In this document: positions 8,861 to 16,695 of the stretch, piece after piece
Numbering within the stretch: position 1 is the first letter of the stretch
Layout of the letters: each line of letters begins with the position of its first letter
NCBI GenBank assembly: GCA_003162555.1
Contig: PMNQ01000257.1
Span: 1 to 28,297 of the forward strand
Reading direction: 5' to 3'
Length of the DNA stretch: 28,297 nt
Source of the DNA: Gammaproteobacteria bacterium
Lineage (GTDB): Bacteria; Pseudomonadota; Gammaproteobacteria; Steroidobacterales; Steroidobacteraceae
Position numbers and translations under genes: made by a program
Notes under the pieces: model-generated
Seen by the model: only the letters and a program-made list of their open reading frames with translations
The model's database searches: none
Told to the model about the DNA's origin: nothing

Positions 8861-10143
8861 GCGCACTGCCCGCCTCCGCCCGCCACTACTCCGCCTGGTC
8901 GCTGCTGCGGGCGCGCTTTGCCGGGTCCGGCTACTGGCGTCCGCTGTGGGCCGGACGCAAATTGAAACCGGCCTACGACGTGGTGATCGTCGGCGCCGGC
9001 GGCCACGGCCTGGCGAGCGCATTCCACCTGGCGCGGGATCAGGGCATGCGCCGCATCGCCGTGCTCGAAAAGCGCCTGGTCGGCTATGGCAACGTTGGCC
9101 GCAACACGACGATCGTGCGCTCAAACTACCTGCTGCCCGAGAACCACTACTTCTACGAGGATTCGTTGCGCCGCTGGGAAACGCTCTCTCACGATCTCAA
9201 CTACAACGTCATGTACAGCCCACGCGGCGTCGTCGACCTGGCGCTGACGGATGATTCGATGCTGGCGCTGGCGCGCCGTGGCAACGCGATGCGGCTGGCC
9301 GGCATCGACGCCGAGCTGCTCGACCTGGCCGCGCTAGAGCGGTTCGCGCCCGAGCTGGAAGCGCGCCGCAAACGCCGCTTTCCGATTGTCGGCGCGCTGC
9401 TGCAGCGGCGCGGCGGCACCGTGCGGCACGACGCCGTCGCCTGGGGCTACGCGCGCGCCGCCAGCGCGCTGGGCGTCGACATCATCGAGGACTGCGAAGT
9501 CACCGGCGTGCGCACGGCGGGCAACGCGGCCACCGGCGTGGAGAGCACGCGCGGCTACGTGCAAGCCGATCGCGTCGTGTTCGCCACCGCGGGTCACACC
9601 GGCATGATCGGCGCGATGCTCGGCACGCCGCTGCCAATCGAGACGCACTTGCTGCAGGCGATGGTGTCCGAGCCGATCAAGCCGCTCATCAATTCCGTGT
9701 ATGTGTATGTGTCGCCCGGGCATGGCGAAACCTATATTTGCCAGTCCGATCGTGGCGGGCTGGTCATGGGCGGGCACCTCGACGGTTTCCCCTCTTATAC
9801 TCGCGAAGGCGTGTGGCACCGGCTCGAGGACGTCGTGCAGGGCGCGCTCGAACTTTTCCCGCGCATTGGCGGCGTAAAGATTCTGCGGCAGTGGGCCGGC
9901 ACCAACGACATGACGATGGACGGCAGCCCGATCATGGACCGGCTGCGATACGACAACGTTTTCGTCAACGCGGGCTGGTGCTACGGCGGCTTCAAGGCGA
10001 TCCCCGCCTCGGGTGCCGCGTTTGCAAAGTTCGTCGCCAGCGGCACAGCGCCGGATCTGATCCGCGCCTACCGGCTGTCGCGTTTTGCCAGCGGCCACCT
10101 GCTCGACGAACCCGGGCAGGGCCCGTTTCCGGTGCGGCTGTGA
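8857..10143 (+). CDS. soxB: Sarcosine oxidase beta subunit
   Basis: The protein has 428 residues and is a DAO-family flavoprotein with dinucleotide motif VIVGAGGHGLASA (residues 44-56), the signature GNVGRNTTIVRSNYL, and RRGGTVRHDAVAWGYARA. In the last motif His191 matches the histidine that covalently binds FMN in heterotetrameric sarcosine oxidase (TSOX). The C-terminal NAGWCYGGFKAIPASG also fits SoxB. The subunit carries the sarcosine oxidation site: sarcosine becomes glycine with reduction of oxygen to hydrogen peroxide, and the one-carbon unit is passed to folate bound by SoxA. It is slightly longer than most SoxB (about 405 residues) because of its N-terminus. Its ATG overlaps the regulator stop (ATGA) and its TGA overlaps the soxD GTG (GTGA). 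Confidence 0.95.
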   Translation: MSALPASARHYSAWSLLRARFAGSGYWRPLWAGRKLKPAYDVVIVGAGGHGLASAFHLARDQGMRRIAVLEKRLVGYGNVGRNTTIVRSNYLLPENHYFYEDSLRRWETLSHDLNYNVMYSPRGVVDLALTDDSMLALARRGNAMRLAGIDAELLDLAALERFAPELEARRKRRFPIVGALLQRRGGTVRHDAVAWGYARAASALGVDIIEDCEVTGVRTAGNAATGVESTRGYVQADRVVFATAGHTGMIGAMLGTPLPIETHLLQAMVSEPIKPLINSVYVYVSPGHGETYICQSDRGGLVMGGHLDGFPSYTREGVWHRLEDVVQGALELFPRIGGVKILRQWAGTNDMTMDGSPIMDRLRYDNVFVNAGWCYGGFKAIPASGAAFAKFVASGTAPDLIRAYRLSRFASGHLLDEPGQGPFPVRL

Positions 10144-10403
10144 GGCAGCTCCCCTGCCCTTTCTGCGGCGCGCGCGAACTGCGTGAGTTCGTGTTCCACA
10201 AGACGCTGCCTGCCGCCGCCAGCGCCACCGCCGACGCCAGCGCGGACGAATTCGCACGCACCTACCTGCGCGTTGCCGATCCGCAACTGAGCGTCGAGCA
10301 CTGGCAGCATGTGCACGGCTGCCGCGCCTGGCTGCTGGTGCGGCGAAATCCATCGACCGGTGCCGTATTGGCGGTGCAAATGCTCAGTGGAACCGCGCCA
10401 TGA
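10140..10403 (+). CDS. soxD: Sarcosine oxidase delta subunit
   Basis: This is a small protein of 87 residues. It opens with a CPFCG zinc motif (Cys6, Cys9) and has the family segment EHWQHVHGCRAWLLVRRNPSTG near residues 53-74, supplying the further conserved His/Cys. SoxD is the small zinc-binding subunit of heterotetrameric sarcosine oxidase and has no flavin. The GTG start at 10140 overlaps the soxB stop codon (GTGA) and the TGA overlaps the soxA ATG (ATGA). This junction pattern fixes both starts. The residues between about 22 and 36 are an alanine-rich stretch of low complexity. Confidence 0.93.
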   Translation: MRQLPCPFCGARELREFVFHKTLPAAASATADASADEFARTYLRVADPQLSVEHWQHVHGCRAWLLVRRNPSTGAVLAVQMLSGTAP

Positions 10404-13342
10404 GCACGCCTCCGTTACGGCGCGGTACACGTATCGGCACGCAATGGCTGTCATTCCGTTTCGATGGCCGCAGCTACCCGGCACAGGCCGGCGATACCGC
10501 GGCCTCAGCGCTGCTGGCCAACGGCGTGCGGCTCATGGGACGCAGCGTTAAATACCGGCGCCGGCGCGGCCTGCTGGGCGCCGGCCCTGAAGAGCCCAAT
10601 GCGCTCTTCAATGTTGGCGAGCAGCCGCAGCTCATTCCCAATGTGCAGGCCACACTATTGCTGCTGCGCGAAGGCATGAGCCTGGCCAGCCAGAATCGCT
10701 GGCCGTCGCTGCGCGTGGACCTTGCATCGCTCCTGCAGGCCGGCGGCGGATTGTTTTCAGCTGGCTTCTATTACAAGACTTTCATCTGGCCCTCATGGCG
10801 CACCTATGAATCGCTGATTCGCCGGCTGGCGGGACTCGGCGCCGCACCGCTCGATTGCGCATTGCCGCACGTGGCGATCGAACACCTGGCCTGCGATGTG
10901 CTGGTCACGGGAGCGGGTCCCGCGGGGCTCGCTGCCGCGCGCGCGGCCGCGCGCGCCGGGGCGCGCGTCGTGATCTGCGAATCCGAACCCGTCTGCGGCG
11001 GCGAACTCGAGTTCGAGGGTGGCCACATCGACGGCCAAACAGCCGCCGCCTGGCTCGTGCGCACATTGGCCGAACTCGAATCGCTCGGCGCGCGGATTCT
11101 GACGAGCACGACGGTGATCACGGATAACGGCGGCGAGTTTATCGCGCATGCCGAGCCCGGCGGCCTGCCTGGCCACAATACGATGTACCGGATCAGGCCG
11201 CGCGCCATGGTGCTGGCCGCGGGCGCACTCGAACGGCCGATCGTGTTCTGCAACAACGACCGGCCGGGCGTGATGCTGCTCGGTGCCGCCGAACGCTACC
11301 TGACGCGCTACGGTACGCAGGTCGGACGTGAACTGGTGCTGTTCGCGAATCACGATCGCGTGTACGCGTCGGCGCAGCGCCTGGCTGCCGGCGGCATGGC
11401 CGTGCGCGCGATCGTCGACACGCGCGGCGCGGATGCGCTTATGACCGGCAGCGCTGCACATGTTCTGCGCGATTCGCTCGTTGCAGCTGGCGTCGAATGC
11501 CTGGCCGCACATGCGGTGATCAGCGCCAATGGTGGCAGCGGCGTGCGGGCGGTGCGCGTCGCGCCGCTCCACGGCGGCCCGCCGCGCAAGATCCGCTGCG
11601 ACACGATCCTGGTCAGCGGTGGCTGGTCGCCTGCGCTCCATGGCGGATTTCACGGGGGCGCGGCGCGCGCCTACGCGCCGCCGCTGGATTCATTCGTCGC
11701 GGCTACGTCCACCGAAACGCGCAGACATGCTGGCAGCGCCAACGGCTGTCTCGAACTCGGCGCGGCACTCGCTGATGGCCATGCGGCCGGTGCGCGTGCC
11801 GCTGCGGACGCGAAGGCGACCGGCCATGCGGGTGTGGCGCCGCAGGGCAATGGAGATCCGTCGCCGCGACTGCAAGCCTTCGCACGTTCGCCGGCTGCGC
11901 CTGCCGCCGAGAGGCGCCAGTTCATCGACCTGCAGAATGATGTCACGGTGGCCGATCTGCGCGTGGCGCTGGCCGAAGGTTTCAGCGACATCGAACATGT
12001 GAAACGTTACACGACCCTGGGCATCGGCACCGAACAGGGCCGCAGCAGCGCCGTGCTCGGCGCAGCCGTGCTCGCCGAACTCAAGGGCGAATCGCTGGCC
12101 GCAGTCGGCGTGAGCCGCAGCCGGCCGCCTTACCAACCGGTCACGCTACGCTCGATCGCGGGGTTTCACGTCGGTGACGCCGTGATGGTTTCACGCCGCA
12201 CACCGCTTAATGACTGGCACGTGGCGCACGGCGGCATGCTCGAGCCGATGGGACTGTGGATGCGGCCGCGCTATTACAGCGCCAACGGGGCCAATCCCTT
12301 CGATGCCGCCATTGCCGAGGCGCGCCAGGTGCGCACCGCGGGCGGCATCGTCGATGGATCGACGCTCGGCAAACTCGAGGTCGCCGGACCAGACGCCGCG
12401 GCCTTCCTGGATTTCATATACCTGTCGAAGGCCAGCACGATGCGCGTCGGCCGCAGCAAGTACATGGTCAACCTGCGCGAAGACGGCATGGTGCTCGACG
12501 ATGGCCTGGTATTGCGCCTCGCGGACGATCGCTTCCTTGCGACCACCGGCTCCGGCCACGGCACGCACATGCTGTCGCACTTCGAACATTACCGGGCGTT
12601 GCACTGGAGCGGCCGCGGCGTGACAGTCACCGATGTGACCGAGGCCTGGGCGGTAATCGTGGCCGCCGGGCCGCGTTGCCGCGACGCGCTCCTGCAGGTG
12701 CTGGACACAGCGTGGCAGGCACCGATCGGGCGCCTTGGCCACATGGATTTCGCCGACGGCTCACATGCAGGCCAGGCGCTGCGCGTGTTGCGCGCGAGTT
12801 TCTCCGGCGAACTGGCATTCGAGCTGCACTGCCGGCCGGCCGGCGCGGTGGCGCTGTGGGAGGCACTGCTCGCAGCGGGCCTCGCGGCTTATGGACTTGA
12901 GGCCGTGGATATCCTGCGGGTCGAGAAGGGTTATCTCACGGGCTCGGAACTCAACGGTCAGACAACACCATTCGATCTCGGCATGGCGGCGCTCGTTAAG
13001 CAGGGCAACGACTGCCTCGGCCGCGCGCTGCTCGACCGGCCGGCTTTTCATGAAGCGACACGGCCGCGTCTCGTCGGCCTGCGCGCGTGCGACGGCCGCT
13101 CCCGATTCCTGGCGGGCGCGCAGTTGACCACTGCGGCCGCACCAGACCGCCCTCAGGGATTCGTGACGTCAAGCGTGTACAGCCCCACGCTCGATCAGTG
13201 GCTGGGACTTGCGCTGTTGGCACGGAATCAGGCCGAAGGTACGCAGCTTATGGCTCGCGATCCGCTCCGCGGCAGCGATGTTGCAGTCCATGTCGTCGCA
13301 CCTGTGCACTTCGATCCTGCCAGCGAACGGATGAAGGGCTGA
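10400..13342 (+). CDS. soxA: Sarcosine oxidase alpha subunit
   Basis: The protein has 980 residues, the usual size for SoxA. Residues 1-100 resemble a 2Fe-2S ferredoxin-like (Fer2_4) fold, but no cysteine occurs before Cys153, so no cluster is bound, as expected for TSOX. A Rossmann motif VTGAGPAGLAAARAAARAGA lies at about 169-188 (the NAD-binding region in characterised TSOX). A cysteine-free middle linker around 430-500 is unusually rich in Ala and Gly. The segment HVKRYTTLGIGTEQGR is a SoxA/GcvT-boundary signature. The C-terminal ~370 residues are a GcvT-like tetrahydrofolate domain, including the segment LRVEKGYLTGSELNGQTTP. This subunit makes 5,10-methylene-tetrahydrofolate from the methyl group removed by SoxB. 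soxG follows after one base. Confidence 0.95.
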   Translation: MSTPPLRRGTRIGTQWLSFRFDGRSYPAQAGDTAASALLANGVRLMGRSVKYRRRRGLLGAGPEEPNALFNVGEQPQLIPNVQATLLLLREGMSLASQNRWPSLRVDLASLLQAGGGLFSAGFYYKTFIWPSWRTYESLIRRLAGLGAAPLDCALPHVAIEHLACDVLVTGAGPAGLAAARAAARAGARVVICESEPVCGGELEFEGGHIDGQTAAAWLVRTLAELESLGARILTSTTVITDNGGEFIAHAEPGGLPGHNTMYRIRPRAMVLAAGALERPIVFCNNDRPGVMLLGAAERYLTRYGTQVGRELVLFANHDRVYASAQRLAAGGMAVRAIVDTRGADALMTGSAAHVLRDSLVAAGVECLAAHAVISANGGSGVRAVRVAPLHGGPPRKIRCDTILVSGGWSPALHGGFHGGAARAYAPPLDSFVAATSTETRRHAGSANGCLELGAALADGHAAGARAAADAKATGHAGVAPQGNGDPSPRLQAFARSPAAPAAERRQFIDLQNDVTVADLRVALAEGFSDIEHVKRYTTLGIGTEQGRSSAVLGAAVLAELKGESLAAVGVSRSRPPYQPVTLRSIAGFHVGDAVMVSRRTPLNDWHVAHGGMLEPMGLWMRPRYYSANGANPFDAAIAEARQVRTAGGIVDGSTLGKLEVAGPDAAAFLDFIYLSKASTMRVGRSKYMVNLREDGMVLDDGLVLRLADDRFLATTGSGHGTHMLSHFEHYRALHWSGRGVTVTDVTEAWAVIVAAGPRCRDALLQVLDTAWQAPIGRLGHMDFADGSHAGQALRVLRASFSGELAFELHCRPAGAVALWEALLAAGLAAYGLEAVDILRVEKGYLTGSELNGQTTPFDLGMAALVKQGNDCLGRALLDRPAFHEATRPRLVGLRACDGRSRFLAGAQLTTAAAPDRPQGFVTSSVYSPTLDQWLGLALLARNQAEGTQLMARDPLRGSDVAVHVVAPVHFDPASERMKG

Positions 13343-13343
13343 C

Positions 13344-13844
13344 ATGCAGACTCAAAGCAGCCGCTGCAGCATCGATCGCCAGGCCCACGGCCGCGTGCTG
13401 GAATTCGCCGCGTTCAGCTGGCCGCAGCCCGGCGACGCAATGGTCGGCTGGCCGAGTGTTGCGGGCGCCGTGCGGCGTGACGCCCTGAACCGCGCAATCC
13501 TGCTGCATTTCGCGCCAGGCCGCGTGCTGGCGCCCGATCCGTCAGCCGCGACCGAGGCGCTGCTCGATGCCGCCGCGGCACAAGGCGTGGGCAGCGGTAT
13601 CGATGTCACCGGCAAATGGGAGCACTACATCATTGCCGGGCCCGATGCCGCGCGCCTGCTGGCCTGCGCCATCGAACCCGGCGCGGTGCTTGAAAACCGC
13701 GAGTGCGCTGCCGTCACACTATTCGACTGCCCCGCAGTGATCGCGCGCACGCACGCTGGCTTCGAGCTTTGGCTGCAATCGAGTTACAGCGCCGATTTTC
13801 TCGCCACGGCCGAAAGATTCCGCGCCGCCCTGCAGCGCACCTGA
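13344..13844 (+). CDS. soxG: Sarcosine oxidase gamma subunit
   Basis: The protein has 166 residues and starts one base after the soxA stop. It is recognisable as SoxG by position, size and a GcvT-N-like fold. Characteristic segments are the GPDAARLLAC stretch and the C-terminal FELWLQSSYSADFL motif, matching the W-x-x-S-S/R-Y pattern typical of SoxG. The subunit is a structural part of heterotetrameric sarcosine oxidase. SoxG is the least conserved subunit and this one is divergent, so operon position carries much of the weight. Confidence 0.88.
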   Translation: MQTQSSRCSIDRQAHGRVLEFAAFSWPQPGDAMVGWPSVAGAVRRDALNRAILLHFAPGRVLAPDPSAATEALLDAAAAQGVGSGIDVTGKWEHYIIAGPDAARLLACAIEPGAVLENRECAAVTLFDCPAVIARTHAGFELWLQSSYSADFLATAERFRAALQRT

Positions 13845-13857
13845 GTGGGTGCCGTAA

Positions 13858-13886
13858 TTGCACGCCGCATCTGTGCCGGGCATAGT
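13858..13886 (+). promoter_or_regulatory. Possible sigma-70 promoter for the DUF885/osmC pair
   Basis: TTGCAC (13858-13863) and CATAGT (13881-13886) are separated by 17 bases in the 78-base gap after soxG. The match to consensus is moderate (three of six and four of six). If real, it would let the DUF885 and OsmC genes be expressed apart from the sox operon; otherwise they are read through from it. Confidence 0.3.
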
Positions 13887-13922
13887 GTGCGCCGGTTCAA
13901 CCACCAACTTGCCGGGACCGAC

Positions 13923-15791
13923 ATGAACACGACCCACGCGCGGATCGACCGGCGAGAGATGCTCGCGCTCACGCTTGGCGTTGCCGTCGCAACTTCGGCG
14001 CGCATCGCCGGCGCCGCCGGCGTGGCGGGCAAAGCGGGTGACGCGCAGAGCAAACGGCTGGCGGCGATGCTGGCGGACTTCGCCGAGCAGATCCTGCGGC
14101 TCAGACCCGAAGCGGCGACCTCGCTCGGCCTGGACCACGGCGCGCGCCGCGCACTCAAGAGCCGCCTGAACGACGTCTCGTCGGCCAATGACCAGCGTTG
14201 GGTCGCGCAGGCCCGCTCAATGCTGACGCATTTGCACACGATCGACGCTGCGAAGCTCGCGCCGCTCGACCGGCTGCGCTTGGAGACAGTGAAGTACGCA
14301 GCGACAGCCGCGACCGAGGGCGCACGATTTCTTTGCGGCCGGCCCGTTGCGGCCTTCACGGACAACGGGGTTGCGCCGTTCCCTGTCACGCAGCAGGACG
14401 GCGCGGTCACGAGCGTGCCGGAGTTCCTCGACTCGCAACATCAGATTGCCGATGCCGGCGATGCCGAGGCTTACCTCGCCAGGGTTGCCGCCTTTGCGCA
14501 CATTCTCGACCAGGAGAGCGAGCGGATCGCGGCGCAGGCCGCGCACGGCGTCGCGCCGCCGTCATTCATCGCCATCAATGCGCTCGGGCAGCTCACGCAA
14601 TATCGGCACACACCGGCCGCGCAGCAAAAGCTCGTGTTTTCGCTGGTCACACGCGCGCGCGCGCTCGGCCTGGCCGGTGACTGGGAAGGACGCGTGACCG
14701 AACTGGTGCAGCATCAGGTGTATCCGGCGCTCGATCGCCAGATCGCGGCTTTCGCCAGAGCGACCGAGCGTTCCACCGACGATGCCGGCGTCGATCGGCT
14801 GCCCGACGGCGAGGGCTTCTACCGCTGGGCCCTGAAGCTCGGCACCACCACCGACATGAGCCCGCAGGAAATCCACGCCGTCGGCCTCGAACAGAACAAG
14901 GCGATCAAGTCGCGCATGGATGCGATCCTCAGGACGCAGGGCATGACGCAGGGGAGCGTCGGTGAGCGTCTGCTTGCGCTCAACAGCCGGCCCGAGCAGC
15001 TGTTTGCCGACGACGACGCCGGCCGCGCCCAGCTGATCGATTACTGCAACGATCGCATCGCCGCGATACGGACGCTGATGCCGCAGTTCTCGCACCTGCA
15101 GCTCAAAGCGGCGCTGCGCGTCAAGCGCGTGCCGGCCGACATCCAGGACGGCGCGCCGCTCGGCTACATGAACGGCGCCTCGATCGACGGCGTGCGGCCG
15201 GCCACCTACTACATCAACCTCAAGTCGACGCACCTGTGGCCGAAGTACCAGATCCCCACGCTCACCGCCCATGAGGGCCTGCCGGGCCACGCCTGGCAGG
15301 GTGCGTTCCTGACCGAACACAGCAACGAAATTCCGCTGATGTTCCAGCTGATGGGTTTCAATGCCTATATCGAGGGCTGGGCGCTGTACGCGGAACAGAG
15401 CGTTGACGAACTGGGCTTCTACGCCAACGATCCCTTCGGGCAGGTCGGCTACCTGCAGGCGCAGCAGTTTCGCGCCTGCCGCCTGGTGGTGGATACCGGC
15501 CTGCATGCGCTGAAGTGGCCGCGCGGGAAGGCCATCCGTTTTCTGGTGGAGGAGACCGGCCGCGGGCGCGACGCGATGACCAGCGAGACCGACCGCTATT
15601 GCGCCAGCCCGGGCCAGGCCTGCGGCTACAAAACCGGGCACAACGAGATGCTGCGCCAGCGCTCGCGCGCGCAAACCGCACTCGGCGCGCGCTTCGACCT
15701 GGCGGGATTCAATGACGCCGTCGTCAGGACCGGCGGCGTGCCGCTGGCGGTGCTCGGCACGGCTATCGATCAATACATCGCAGGAGTCTGA
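13923..15791 (+). CDS. Tat-exported DUF885 family protein (putative metallopeptidase)
   Basis: The protein has 622 residues. From the ATG at 13923 it begins with a twin-arginine signal (IDRREMLALTLG followed by a hydrophobic alanine-rich stretch), which marks export to the periplasm by Tat. A GGGA ribosome site lies about eight bases upstream. The open frame extends to a GTG at 13845, but that would place 26 residues before the Tat motif. The body is DUF885: the HEGLPGH motif at residues 450-456 is a metal-binding/catalytic HExxxGH-type site, followed by EGWALYAEQ and the C-terminal YKTGHNEMLRQRSRAQ. DUF885 proteins are assigned to the thermolysin-like zinc peptidase group, and few have known substrates. 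The next gene, OsmC, starts six bases after the stop. A link to amine metabolism is only suggested by position. Confidence 0.87.
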   Translation: MNTTHARIDRREMLALTLGVAVATSARIAGAAGVAGKAGDAQSKRLAAMLADFAEQILRLRPEAATSLGLDHGARRALKSRLNDVSSANDQRWVAQARSMLTHLHTIDAAKLAPLDRLRLETVKYAATAATEGARFLCGRPVAAFTDNGVAPFPVTQQDGAVTSVPEFLDSQHQIADAGDAEAYLARVAAFAHILDQESERIAAQAAHGVAPPSFIAINALGQLTQYRHTPAAQQKLVFSLVTRARALGLAGDWEGRVTELVQHQVYPALDRQIAAFARATERSTDDAGVDRLPDGEGFYRWALKLGTTTDMSPQEIHAVGLEQNKAIKSRMDAILRTQGMTQGSVGERLLALNSRPEQLFADDDAGRAQLIDYCNDRIAAIRTLMPQFSHLQLKAALRVKRVPADIQDGAPLGYMNGASIDGVRPATYYINLKSTHLWPKYQIPTLTAHEGLPGHAWQGAFLTEHSNEIPLMFQLMGFNAYIEGWALYAEQSVDELGFYANDPFGQVGYLQAQQFRACRLVVDTGLHALKWPRGKAIRFLVEETGRGRDAMTSETDRYCASPGQACGYKTGHNEMLRQRSRAQTALGARFDLAGFNDAVVRTGGVPLAVLGTAIDQYIAGV

Positions 15792-15797
15792 ACGACC

Positions 15798-16229
15798 ATG
15801 AAACGCACGGCCGCGGCACTATGGGTTGGCGATCTTAAAACCGGTGACGGCTCATTGACGACGCACAGCGGCGCGCTGGAGCAGACGCCGTACACGTTCG
15901 CGCAGCGATTCGGCGATTCGCCGGGCACCAACCCGGAAGAATTGATCGCCGCCGCACACGCTGGCTGCTTCACGATGGCGACGTGCGCGGCGCTGACGCG
16001 CGAGGGCTTCAAGCCGACGCGCCTGTCGACACAGGCGGCGGTGATACTCGAACAGGTCGAAGGGGCCTGGACGCTGACCGCCTCGCACCTGGAAATGCGC
16101 GCGGTCGTGCCGCAAATCACCGCCGAACGCTTTGCCGAGATTGCCGTCGACGCCAAGGTCAACTGCCCGGTGTCACGCGCGCTGAACCTGAAGATCACGC
16201 TGGACGCGCAGCTCGACGCAACGCGCTAG
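15798..16229 (+). CDS. osmC: OsmC family peroxiredoxin
   Basis: The protein has 143 residues and is full length for OsmC. The two redox cysteines are Cys57 in [17 protein letters not shown] and Cys123 in [10 protein letters not shown], with the family arginine near residue 37 (FAQRFG) and the glutamate at 47-48. OsmC reduces organic hydroperoxides, and some hydrogen peroxide, in the cytoplasm. The AGGAG ribosome site overlaps the end of the DUF885 gene, so the pair is coupled. Lying downstream of an oxidase that produces hydrogen peroxide, it may serve as the local detoxifying enzyme; that link is inference. Its last four bases overlap the 3' end of convergent crcB. Confidence 0.93.
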   Translation: MKRTAAALWVGDLKTGDGSLTTHSGALEQTPYTFAQRFGDSPGTNPEELIAAAHAGCFTMATCAALTREGFKPTRLSTQAAVILEQVEGAWTLTASHLEMRAVVPQITAERFAEIAVDAKVNCPVSRALNLKITLDAQLDATR

Positions 16230-16621
16230 GCCACCCGGCGTAACGCCATGACGGTGGCGATGCCGAGCATCGTCAGCAACACGGAACCGACGACGTGCGC
16301 GGTGATCTCCGCGCCCGCGAGCAGCAACCGCCCCTGCTGCAGCAGGCGCGTCACCTCGGCCGAAAAAGTCGAGAAGGTCGTCAGGCCGCCGAGGAATCCC
16401 GTCATCACCAGCAAGCGCAATTCCGGCGCCATGCCGAGCGGCGCGGAGAACGCCTCCATCGCCATGCCTACCAGATAACCGCCCAGCAGGTTGGCCGCGA
16501 GCGTACCGGGAGGAATAGCCGGGAACAGGCCGTTGAGAGCAAGCGCCATCAGCCAGCGCAATACGGCTCCAAGTGCGGCGCCAGTACCGATCAGCGCGAT
16601 TGAATTGAGCACGTTCACCAC
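16226..16621 (-). CDS. crcB: CrcB/Fluc fluoride ion channel
   Basis: The protein has 131 residues with four predicted membrane helices, matching the Fluc/CrcB family. The signature [15 protein letters not shown] lies at about 75-89 and the pore asparagine segment [11 protein letters not shown] at 42-52. It acts as a dual-topology dimer that exports fluoride through the inner membrane. The start is a GTG at 16621 (a second in-frame GTG follows at once). No fluoride (crcB-type) riboswitch sequence is seen upstream; instead a perfect 7-bp inverted repeat lies at 16631-16646. It converges on osmC with a four-base overlap. Confidence 0.93.
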   Translation of the reverse strand: MVNVLNSIALIGTGAALGAVLRWLMALALNGLFPAIPPGTLAANLLGGYLVGMAMEAFSAPLGMAPELRLLVMTGFLGGLTTFSTFSAEVTRLLQQGRLLLAGAEITAHVVGSVLLTMLGIATVMALRRVA

Positions 16622-16630
16622 CCGCGATAC

Positions 16631-16646
16631 ACGATGCCCGCATCGT
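16631..16646. repeat. Perfect inverted repeat just upstream of crcB
   Basis: ACGATGC, CC, GCATCGT: seven-base arms around two bases, nine bases before the crcB GTG and within the 74-base divergent gap to hemD. It could be a protein-binding operator or, in RNA, a tight hairpin near the crcB ribosome site. The two-base centre favours a DNA site. Confidence 0.45.
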
Positions 16647-16695
16647 CCATGGAAGTGACGGCGAGTTCAAGCCCGCTGCAGTATGCTTAACGGAC

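Noticed and set aside
10400..10850. Iron-sulfur ferredoxin domain in SoxA
   Set aside because: The N-terminal fold resembles Fer2_4 but has no cysteine before residue 153, so it cannot bind a cluster.
14562..15773. 403-codon minus-strand frame
   Set aside because: It is the shadow of the DUF885 gene; the plus frame has the Tat signal and HEGLPGH motif.
16622..16695. Fluoride riboswitch upstream of crcB
   Set aside because: The conserved crcB-motif sequence is not present and the leader is too short; only an inverted repeat is seen.
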